NCBI GenBank assembly: GCA_012845835.1
Contig: JABAKD010000027.1
Location: 13,004,487-13,068,486 of the forward strand
DNA: 64,000 nucleotides
DNA from: Undaria pinnatifida
Taxonomy: Eukaryota; Sar; Phaeophyceae; Laminariales; Alariaceae
Reading direction: 5' to 3'
The position numbers and the translations under genes are program-made. Every line of letters begins with the position of its first letter. The first letter of the stretch is position 1. Positions 22,201-34,200 of this stretch are shown piece after piece. The notes below the pieces were generated by a model. That model made no database searches and was not told where the DNA came from. It worked only from the letters and a program-made list of their open reading frames with translations.

Positions 22201-25200
22201 AAACTGAAAGTGCGATCCGATGAACGAACCCGTGGCCCCAGACATACAAAGCAATACTCTCTTCATACTCCCGATGTACATCAAAACCCGCCATTATAGT
22301 AGTGCAAAAAACCAAATAATAAGACCACCCCCAGGTAGGTGGAGAAACCTTACCTACGCACTTAACCCACAAGTACCAACAACCCTGGCCAAGCCATCCA
22401 CATCCGCAAACCATCCACCATACATATGATAGAGCAGTATAGTGGAAACTACATGAATACGTTCACAAAACAGATGCGATGTTAGATCTAGTTCAAAATT
22501 CCCCACCTAAAGTAAAATACCAACACCAATCATTTTAGTGGAGAGGACATTTTTTTTTTCAACAAAAGAATAGGACCCCTCCCACCTCCCACTAAGAGAA
22601 AAGTTACCCAAACAGTATATTACGAGTAAGTGTTGTACCAACAGGCAGCTTGAAAAAACGACTATTACGGAGGTCCATTGTTAACAGGGGTCATTTATTG
22701 CCTATGGGGTCATAACTCTGCCAATTTTTCGTCGATAACGGTAGACGATAGCTTGGATTGTTCGTATCGGCCTTACGATCACGGCGCAAAAACAAAAAAT
22801 AAATGTATGATGTTCTGGCCGAGATATTGCGAAAATTATGAGAAATTTCCGGTGAATGTTTTGCAACATGATACGTAAGGCATTTACCCCTGTTAACCAT
22901 GGATCTCCGTAGTATTGGCGCGAAATAAATCGAACTCACGGCTGACGCCCTGAAAATTATGTTATAAAATGTTAGTGACACAGTGACAGCGTATCAATTT
23001 GGAACCGTGGGTTCGAGTCCCACATATACATTTTTTTCATTTGTGGGAGTAGCTGACTTTTATTATCGAATGTCGTATTAATATCAACATATTAGATAAC
23101 TAGTAATACTCTGTATATCTACGACTCCTCACGTTATTAAAGCGGAGAAAAAACAAAGTAAACCACCTACCATACATATGATAAGCAGTATAGTGGAAAC
23201 TACAGTAATACATTTATAAAATAGATATGATGTTAGATCTATCTCAAAATTCCCCCCCTCAATTAAACATACCAACACCAACCATTATAACAGTGGAGAA
23301 AAAACAAAACATATATGTATAGACTATATATTAAAACTAAATAATAGGACCCCTCCCATTTAAAAACCTCACCCACATAGCATATTACAAGAACTAACAA
23401 CGCAGTTTGCAAAAATGAGTATTGACCCAAGCTTCGTCGAACTCACGGTTGACGTCCTTAAAATGTTCTTTAGAATACCAACACCAACCATTATAGTGGA
23501 GAAAAACGAAATACGTATGATATTATAAAAATTGAAAAGTACACTCCAGCTGCGAGATCGAATATTTTGTCGAAACTCATCTTCGCAAGCTGTGTGAGAT
23601 ACTCCGATCGCGCGTATTACGGGTTGTGTGTCCTCATTAAGGATATAGGTCGGCGATTTCCCTTGCAACTACAGTGTAGCTATCAGGCTCAACAGGGTGA
23701 TGTTAGGCAGTCTGTGCGCGGAAACTATAAAACCCGTTTCTGAGGGGGACAAAATCTGACAGCAGCTGTGGGAGGAAATGCATCAGTTTATCAAGTGAAC
23801 CCTGTAAGTCGAATAACCGAAGGGGGGGCGGAGTTTTTAAGGACGTGGGGGCCTGATTTTGATCAAAAGGGGGGCGGGAGGGGGGGCAGGGGGGAAGGGA
23901 CAGGTGGGGCAGCTCCATTTGTGCGTGGAAACTATAAATCCTTCTTGTGGGGGAGGGGGGGGGGAATGTGTGGGGGGGGGGGGGGGGCTTTAGGTCGCAT
24001 AGGGGTTTGCTATACGCGTGGTGCTAGGTCTAGGCGATGGTGCGGGTGGTGGGGAAGGAGGGGGCGTTGGGGGCGCGGGGGGGGGGGGGGGGATTGCAGC
24101 AGCGGCATGGACGGCTCTAAAAAGATAATACGGTGATAGCCAGGGCGTGGAAGTGTTTATTACTCTGCTGGATTTCGATATTTGGTGGGGCGTTTGAGCA
24201 AGAGAGAGCGAGGAAAAAAAAAACAAAGGGGGGGGGGGCGGAGGGTTTTAGTCACATAATATTAAAATACACTCCAGCTATGATATATATATATATTAAA
24301 CAAAAAAATAGAACCCCTCCCATTAAGAAAAAACTCACCCACATAGTATCTTACAAAGTACCAATAACGCAGCTTGCAAAGATGAGTATTGACTCGCGAA
24401 AATTCGTCGAACTCACGGCTGACGCCCTTAAAATATTTTTTATTAAAACAATCGCTTTTGCGAAACGATAATGACTTTCCCTCGTCCTTCCCCGAATAAC
24501 TTGCCCATAACGTGGTGCACCTCAATGCCTCTTTCGTAGCACGCGTTTTTTTCCGATCAAAAATCGATGAGAACTACACATAGTTCCAAGTGAATTTTCC
24601 CAAAAAAAAACGCGAGACCAAGTTCTAAAGGGGTTAAGAGCCGAATCGATTCAGCACTTTCGGAGGAACACTTTTCCCAAAACCAGCACGGGTTCCGTCG
24701 AAGCCAGCAAAACCATATATATATATATATATTAACTAGTGTACCGTCGATCACCCCACTCGCGCACACGGTGTCTCTCCATCTTGTCAACATCACACCC
24801 AAGCAGTTACACCTTGTGATTCGATCAACACTTGGATAAACAGAACAACCGCCGCTCCGGCGAACTTGAGTCGGCGGCTGCACTCCAAGACGGCGTACAA
24901 GTAAAATGACCGGCGTCTAGGCCGCCCACATACCACGGAATCGTACGAGCCGTGCATTGTGTCTTTGTGCCGCAAACGCTATGTCAGGTTGTGCGATGTC
25001 GATGGTGTTATACTGAGAGTGAGTGCCATGACTCCCTTCCTTCCTGCTTCCGTACCCGTGCATGTTGCCGCTCCTTAAGGGACTGGGTCCGCGATCACCT
25101 CACGTTCGACAACGCGGGGATGGTAAGCGTTTTCGAGACGACCATACGGGTCCTGGGAGGGCTGCTTTCCGCGTTCGACCTGTCGCGAGATTAGGTGAAG

Positions 25201-28200
25201 GCTCCGTCTCGCCCCCGAAAACGCCCCCTCCCCCCACGTCAACACGCTCCCGATTTCCGACGATCTCTTGCACCTGTACGATGTGCACCCTGTGCCCCGT
25301 TTTACTGTTGTAATTTGCGCCCTGCGTCTTTTGTACTCTTGTGATGTACATAACCCTGCGAGATCGATTTGACGGATGCCGATATACATGAATGCCCGTC
25401 TTGACGTCTGCTTGGTTACCGCCGATACTTCTTGCGGATATAGCTGGCGCTGCCGTGGTTATAGCCGTCGGTACGTCGCGGTAGCTTTTACTGCACCGTT
25501 GTCATGGCTGGGCCGGAGGCCGCGGAAACTTTGATATCCTTTCCACGGCATCACCTTTGGTTCGGCAACCAAGAAACGTTGACACGAGCAAAATACGTGA
25601 AAGCGTGGTGGACTTATGTATCATCCTTACACACCCGCCGAATGAAAGCTAGAAACAATTATAGTTATAGTCACACCCGCAAATTTTTTTTTTTTTTTTT
25701 TTTTTATCCTCCGGCGGATGAGGGCAAATAAAATTTATAATTTCCTCGGGTAAGGACATACGGAGCGATTCGACAGTTCTCCCGGTTGATAGATCCATTG
25801 TTCGGCGGTACACACGTGCAAAAATATCGGTGCTCGAAGGCTGTCCTGTAGCATGAAGCGTTGCTACGACAGAGGTAGGTGTACCATTTTAGGCAAAAGT
25901 ATTCTCTGAATGACGAGGCTTCTTAACCTATTATTAACGAAATCGTCGGAAAAATCTCATTGATGTTTTACCAAACGATTATTGAGTATACCTGGGCCAC
26001 GAGGTTTGTTAATCGGATCGCACTTTTGAGCTGGCTCAAACTTTTGTGCAGTGAAGGAGGAGGCCCAGAAAAAGAACTGCGCACTTGCAACGTATCATGT
26101 GCCATACGGCTAGATAAAGCGTCCGCGCATCACGGGTGTTGCCCCAACAAACCTGCAGGTGTTCTTGGCCCGTGCGAAGGAGCTTGCGGATAGAATGATG
26201 CCGGCGTTTTCTACCTCGACCGGACTTCCATACAAAATGGTGATTGCACTGCTTCGCCCTTCTATCGAGTGCAGTGTACTTCTCTTCTTCTTCCGGGTAT
26301 ACGTATAACACCGTGTAATTCATACCATGGGGCAGTTTCCTGGTTTACTCGGTTTGCAAGCGATAGGAGAGGTGGTATGGCGCAGCCCCGTAGTAGTACC
26401 GTTCCCTTGTGTATTTTACTGCGGTGCGTGTACTCTTTGGCACTATTTTTTCCCATCGGGGACCAAAGTTATGGTAGGGGTTTCAGTTGGTTTTTTGTTC
26501 TTCCTTGGCAGTGGCTCGGCATCACGCGCCCGAGCGACTCCCCGGGTCCTTCGCGCTCTTGAGCCTTTTCGCTCTCAAGCTTTCGGGCTGTTTCAATGTT
26601 GCGATGTTCATCTGCGCGGCGGGCTGGTTTAGTCACGCTGCGCCAAATAAAACCGCCTAAAAGTCTTGTTGCCAGTGACGTACAGAGTCACTCTGGCAAG
26701 CGGCTCAAAGGGCAGTTGTGATGTTGTGATCAAGACACAGTCTACGGTAGTGGACGATAGAGATGCGTCCTTTTTTTTTCTGCTGAGGCTTCTCGCTTCA
26801 GAAGGAGCTTGAGACCTCGAAAACAATTACACTTTTAGGACGAAAAACAAAACTTCTACCGGATGAAAATAATCCCATGGCTTGGGTGCACAACGAAAGT
26901 CGCGCAGAAAACTAGCGAAATTTCCCCCACGATTTTTGGGATAATTAAGGACCGCCGTCATTCAGAAAACAAAATGGCCAAAAAAAAGGTATACCTCTAA
27001 CGTGGCACGTCAGTTGCGACAAAGGGGGTATGTCGTAACACCCCGTCTACCGTAGCCTTGGCCTCAAGCTCTCTTCTTTGCGACTGCGGCCTATATTTCA
27101 GGAACAACATTAATAGCTAATGTGAGAACATCGGATCGTAGACACCGTCCGTTCGTTTGTCTACAAGAAGTCCGCCATGTTGTGCCATAAACGGCGCCAG
27201 CTTCAACAGCGCTTCGTCCCAGTCCTGTGGAGGATTTCATCCACATTTGGTACGCAACAAAGCTTAGTTGTTTTTTGTTGTTGTTAATCCTTTGGGCCAG
27301 GTTCAAACTCATCTCATGCAGGGAGAAAATGTCCCTCTCTGAACTTCCACCGGGGTCCCAGGGCTCGGACAGTAATGCTGGCATTATCGCTACCATTAAT
27401 GCTACCCATAATACTACTATTAACATTACCATTAATACTACAATTAATTAGCGCTGCGGTTTGATGTAACGCTGCCATTAATAAACCTACGATTAACGTA
27501 GTTCTGTCATCAATGCTGTCGTTAGTATTATCATTGTACGATTAATGTGATACTGCCATTAACACGTGTTCTACATCCCGTCGTTGAAGGTGGATCTTTC
27601 AACCGGGAGAGCCGGTGGTGGTAGCACCAGCGTTCTTTCGGAGCTGGGCACTCTCCAGGTCAGAGCGTTATCGGAACGCGCTCGCTAATAATATTCGATG
27701 CGACAGCAGGAGCATAATGTTTTGAGATCAATGCCATTTCTGACCGATAGTATGATAGTATTAATAATCAACCAACGACTACTACGTACACCGTCTCAGG
27801 ATCGTCGGTATCCCTAACGGTGTATATTCGTGGTTTTACGATGATGGTGGTGGTATATTCCTTACACGCCCAGGCCATGGGATTGCTCGAAAGGTTTCGT
27901 GCACACTTTTTTTGTTTTTTGTTAGATAGTCGATGTTTCTGGGCTCCTGAAAGTGATCACCCTCTGAAAAAGTTAGGTTCGCCCCTAGGTCTACCCTAGC
28001 ATGCGTGTTAAGCGTTCGACCAGAGACCATCAACATAGGAGGGAGATAATAATAAAGGAAAGACACGCAGAGAGAGAAGCGCATGACGCCTACGAACTTG
28101 AAGACTAAATTGCTTGCTTCAAACAACAGCCGCCGTATGGATAGGTTTTTTAGACAAATCTGATCATTGTGGCCATGCCTTTTATGCCCCGGTTCCGAAT

Positions 28201-31200
28201 TCGACAGCATTACTGGGTCTTAAACCGACCCGCCGTGTACCAGTAGAGCTTGTCAAGTCCCATCCTTTTGGGCACGATTTCCAGTGAAACGGGCGATAGG
28301 TGTTCCGCCGATGTGGCTGCAGGATGGATGTCGGTAATGTGTTGTAGAGCGCAGAAGCACGACATGGGACATAGGCAATGCCCCCCGCGCCATACCCACG
28401 CAGCCTCCTCGCATAAGGGTGGCGCTTGCTAGCCACAGCACGAGCGCTGACCGCTCCAGACTGTCGTGGCGAAATGACGTGCTACGGTAGCTACGGTAGA
28501 GATTCGTCATTTTTATTTTGGTGGTAGCACTGCTGACGTTCGTGGAGTTGTATAGACCTGACTGCCTGACCGAAAAGCTAAAACGATTGTTGAGAAAAGC
28601 CAAAAGTTCAACCCGATGAACAAAACACGTGGCCTAGCTATACAAATAACCATGCTCTAACTTTGCGAATAAGAATGACCTATCCATATCCAGACGATTT
28701 GTTGTTAATAGGTCAAGGAATCTCGCCCCATTCAGAAAATGGTTTGACCTAAAAGGCGTCTGCTATCAATATTATATACTACCTAAGGTTAGAGCATTAT
28801 CACTATCTCCGACTGACTGACGGGGCTGCTATTGTATGCTACCTTAAGGTTAGCCTTATCAATAGGTCAAGGAACCTCGCCCCATTCAGAAAATGGTTTG
28901 ACCTAAAAGGCGTCTGCTATCAATATTATATACTACTTAAGGTTAGAGCATTATCACTATCTCCGACTGACTGACGGGGCTGCTATTGTATGCTACCTTA
29001 AGGTTAGCCTTATCACTGTCGGAGCTGCTATTATATGCCTATTTCAGGTTAGGATTATCACTACCTCCGACTGGCAGAGCTGGCTTCTTCACAGAGAGAC
29101 TACCTGCAGCAGTACGCTTGTAATATACTCGGAGTAGCTCGTATAAAGCTGTTTTTTTCGTGAAGTACCTTGGCCATGGAGTTCTCGATCGGTTTTTTTC
29201 TTTAATAAACTATTTTCTCAAAACACGTCTTCGTTTGTGACGTATAGAGATCCTCAAGCGAACGAACAGATATACACCCCTACCGAGACATGCTTCTAAG
29301 CAGCGGTGGGGGCGTTGGGGGGAGAGGGGGGAGCTGACGGCGACCGTTTTTCGTCGTCAACAATTTGATGAGTGTCGTTTTTTTTCCTTTGAGGTGGGAG
29401 AGGGGGTTTCCAGAGCTATTGGCGTGAAATTGTTGTAATTAATTGTGGTCTGAGGTCGAAACTTCGACACCAACACTAGACAGAGGTTTAGCGACGCTAC
29501 CCTGACCTCACCCCGATGCTTTAGCACGCAAGCAAGCGCTGCGAAGAACAAAGTAGGTATAAGTACGAAAAGGATATCGCGCATCGGTTGCTATGTTGTG
29601 GGTTTCCTTCGGTTTTGTTCTACTTTCTCGGGGTATTAATGACTGATTCATGCTGAACCCCATCCCGCACATTGATGTTGACGACAAACACAACAGCAAT
29701 ACTGATTCACTGATTGCAGCTTCTATTGTGTATCTAAAATATGTGCAATGCAGCTGGAGTTTCGGTACCTGAGCCAGGCGGTGGGCGACGACAAATACGC
29801 CAATGCGGTGAGCTGCGGTACCTTAGTCTATACTACTGTAGACACGGCGCCGAACGTGTTGCCAGACCTTTTGCTTGTCACGAGCCATGACTGGACCCGC
29901 CGGTTGGATATTATAGGAAGATTTAACAAAAATCTCGTGGATCGAGTCCGGTCGGGTCAAAAGGTGTTCGACATCTCATAGGTCGGATCGGGTAGGGTCA
30001 AGCAAGGTTTTAACTCTCTCGGGTCGAAGCGGAGCGGGTAACCCCGACCTGACCAGACCCGACCCGACCTGACCTGTCTTGACCCAACCTGACCCGCAAG
30101 AAGTTTTCCGAACCGCGAAGCTTAGCCCAGGGTTTTTCGTCGTTTCTGGTGATGATGTTAGCATAACTTTAGAACTGAATGCGCGTCTCTCAAAACAAAC
30201 TACTTAAAAACAGTGTGGGATACATTTTCAGTAGAAAACGAGTTTGGAAGTTGCAGCGGGATTTTATCCATGCTTGTAAGCTTTTCGGTAGTACATAGAT
30301 GGGTAACTTCGATCGTCTGGGGGCCAACACATTGGCCGGGTCATTTGTTTTCGTTGGCTGCCTAATATCCTGCGTCTGATTCTGACCCGATACATACGGC
30401 TGAGCCGGTATATTCTATCCCATCTGCAATCAAGATTGGCAGGGGCGCTGGTAGCTAAACTTCGGTGCTGTACACAGCCCCAAGCGTACACCCTTCGTGG
30501 TTCTATGGACCGCATCCTTTAAGTGGACTTTAAAAACAACTACCTCTGTCGACAGCGCCATGAAAGGAAGTGCACACAAAAACACGCTGAACGACGGATG
30601 GAGGACGTTTACGATAGTTGCGTATCCCACACCAACTCCAAGTAACTTGTCCCCAATGGCGTATTTATGCTGGGCCAAGCCACCGCCGCTGTCTATGCTT
30701 GGGTATGACGGCAACACATGTGCTGCCGTATGGTATGGTTGTGTCCAGCCCTGCCGACCAATGTGCTTTCCGTGCGTGTGTTACCGCTTTCAGGTAAACA
30801 GGGTGTACGAAGTATTGGCGGGTATGGAGGCGCCGGGTGGGTTGTACCCCATCAGAATAAACCCAAACACTGCGGAATTCGCCAGCACAGAGGCAAGAGG
30901 TTTTTCGGCTACCACACCAAGTTGACCACACTCGACTTTCATTTTTTTTTACGCTGCTAAAGTTCCTGTGGTGTTCATATTTGCGGTAGTAAACGGGTGT
31001 AGTCGACCGCGTGCTATTAATAGCTAGGTTTTGCGCGGATCTCAAGTTTGTTGGCGGAGCGGTGTTGTTGACGCTCATTTTTGTTGCCCTGGGAACCACG
31101 CTAGCGCAGACGCGAGAGGTTATTGGCTAGCGTTTTTTTTTTTTTTTTCAGCTAGCAGCGCGCGTGCTCGCCAATGTTGCACGCGCTTCATTTGCTTTTC

Positions 31201-34200
31201 TTGCGGTAGTGTTCTTCGTTGAAGCTGTTTTTTTTTTTTGTCCGAAGTACGAGGGGGTGAGTTGACGTCGGGAACGTCGCACATAGACCGTATCCGGCGT
31301 GCGCTACGATGGCAGAGGTAGCACTGTTTGCCCATGATGTTTCTGGTTGGCGGGCCTCCCCAGCTGAGGAGAAACATCCAACCAAAGTCGTTGGAACACC
31401 TTATTGAGTACAGCAAATATAAATGCACTCTACAACAAGGGTGAGATCGAGAATTTCGTCGAAAGCTATCTTTCTTTGCAAGCTGTGCGCGATACTCCGA
31501 GGTGTAGGTGTTCATATATATAACGTTTTGACTGAAACGGTTCGTGATGACGGGGCTTGTTAACCTATGATGAATAAATCGTCAGAGTTTCATCAAGTAT
31601 TTTTAGGGAAAGTATTTTTTTGAATACCTCTTGGCGACTTGGTGGAAATCGTTCATTGCGTATATAGCTCTTTTAACATGTTCATCTTCTCCAAGTCAGC
31701 CTTTGCCGTGGAGGTATATTACATAATAATTTGTACAATACATACTTCGTAATACTGTATAGAGCTCCTCAAGTGGTTAGGAGCCTCGGAAAATAATAAA
31801 TAATGACCTGTACCGTACTATTAGTAGTATTACTGGGGTACTATTGCTACACTATTAGCTATTGGTTGCTAGCATCTAGGGCCTGATCACATTTTCCTGT
31901 AGTTGTGCAATAGTGTACCCACACGCATGCACTAGATCCATTTTTGGCCGTACACCACTGATTGCATCAGGGCACCTTTAGGCCTAAGCCCCACCGTGCC
32001 GCCCAGTGTCTGCGACATTGACCAGCGAATCCACGTCCTTTCCCTGACGAAATAAAGTTGTCCCGTTTGGTATCAGCTGATTCGTCGTGCTCTTTCCTTA
32101 GGCAAGTGCCACATCAATCACAATTCGTTCATAAAGCTGTCCCGTTTGGTGTCATCGTGTTCTTTCCTTAGAAAAGTACCACTTTAATCACAATTCCTTC
32201 ATTTTGGTCCCCTTGGCCTTCTTCTCCTTTTTGAGAGTGCTTCTAAGAATGATCGTCGTTGAAGGTCATTCATGCTGCACGTAGTGGGATGCAAAACTGA
32301 TTGAAAAAAACACTTGGTTCACCTCTGTTCGCCCTTCTGCATCGTGCGCTATTCAGCAACCGGGCATTAATTTCAGGCTTGTACGAGGCGCAACAAACGT
32401 TAGATGCGTGCTACGACAGAGGTGCACCGCGTTTTTTCTGGGGTTCCTCAAATTTGGAGCAAAAGACCTCTCCAAAAACTGATTTGGACAAAAATTAAAC
32501 TGCTACCGGATGAGAACCCCATGGCCTAGGTACACAACGAGCATCATGAAAAACAATGACCTATTATTTATTTTTCTCCGACGATTTTGGGTCAAGGAGC
32601 TCATCGTCATCCAGAAACCATTTCAGACGAGGAGTGCTACCCCTATCCTATCACGCGTGCTTACCGTTATCCCCTCGCCGCTTGCGAGTACAACAAACCT
32701 TGTCGAACCACAACTCGGTCGCCGATAGAGCCCCAATGTATGTTGCATCCCGTTGCGGTTACGATGGTCCATGGGCATTTTCCTTGAATAGGTCACCTTC
32801 GGCGCGCTTGGAGATTCGTTCTACGAGTATCTGCTGAAGGTGTGGCTGCAGGGAGGTCGCAAGGAAGACACCTACCGCAGGATGTACGACGACGCCATGG
32901 ACGGCGTTGCTAACATCCTAGTGCAAAAAGTGCGGCGACCTTGCAATTTCAACAGCGATGTATTCTTCTAGACTACTCGCTCTCGAGCGACGTTTCACCT
33001 CGCGGTCTTTGCCTGTTTACTGCAACTGCGTAACAAAACGCCTCGGCATTGAAACCAACCGCAGTCGCGCTACCAGGTTTGCAGACGCCGACTGGAAACG
33101 GCGTGGTCATGCGCCAGCTATAAGTAAAATATTGCTGCAATGAGAGAAGTGCAGCCGGAGGTTTCGGGTCGTCCTTGGTTTATGCCGTCAAGTGGATACT
33201 CTGATAACACGTTACTGTACTGGTGTGTCGATAGTTGACAACTCCAGCGAAACCCGAGCACACGGCAATGGCTACGATAGCTAAGCCAGCCTACTAGGCT
33301 TACGCACCATCGCTCACCTAAGTTTTGAGGCTGTCAATGTTTGCCATCCGATATATGTGCGGCATGGGCTTCAACGCCGATCTCTAAAAAAACTACCCGA
33401 AAGCGGAACAAAACTCAGGGGAAACGAAGGAAGCCGATGTTGTTCCTCTCACCCGTAGGTTAACAATACCGATCAAACATAGGTTGGCACCTCCTTGGTT
33501 TTGAGGCTCCTTCAAGTAGGACTGGGGTCGTCATTTTGTTTTTAGGGTTAGGGTTAGGGTTGGGGCTATGGGTTATGATTTTAAGAGTTTTCGGATACCA
33601 ATGGCCCTAACCGCCCCGATCTCCCTTCGACCGAAACCCCTTGTGTTGCCAAGGGGCGCGGACTGACGTACCTCAGCGACTGGAACGGCAAGTCTAACCA
33701 GCACCGAATGGACCATCTCGCGTGTTTCATGGCCGGCAATCTCGCCTTAGGCGCTATGACTTCGACCGATCCCAATAGGGCCGAGAGAGACTTACGCGCG
33801 GGAAAGGTAAGTTTGATAGAGTGATGTTAATAATAGCGTTATTCGGCTAAGATAAAGCCCCCACAGTTGAATGCGCGAGATCCAGTACGCCACGAGGAAT
33901 ATAGGGTCCACCACAGATTTTTTTCATGCTTAGATGGTCCGAAGACGCGAGACATCTTGTGCCAGAGGAATATTACTGATTATGGAACGTTTTTGAGGGC
34001 TGGATGTTCCATAGACGCGAGACACCTCGTACGAGAAAAAAACACGGGTCATAGTTTCACCCCCGCCGGGATATAGATCATGCTCCCGGTAGATTCCCTG
34101 TTCAGCGGGTTTCTAAGAAGAACAGCCATAGCTGCACAAGGCTTGCATCCTTGCTCACTCTATTTCAATCGGATAGCATCTCGCTATTTGTGGATTGACC

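Larger units (their letters stand above)
22200..24480. repeat. AT-rich nested repeat block
   Basis: Two copies of a 230-bp AT-rich unit (22420-22640 and 23165-23400, with ATAGTGGAAACTACA, ATACCAACACCAA and TAGGACCCCTCCCA), fragments at 23477-23520 and 24296-24360, and three copies of GTCGAACTCACGGCTGACGC near 22930, 23437 and 24405. It surrounds the G-rich element at 23540-24130. Confidence 0.7.

Noticed and set aside
22975-23030. Functional tRNA
   Set aside because: A good T arm is present but no D arm, anticodon stem or pairing acceptor stem.
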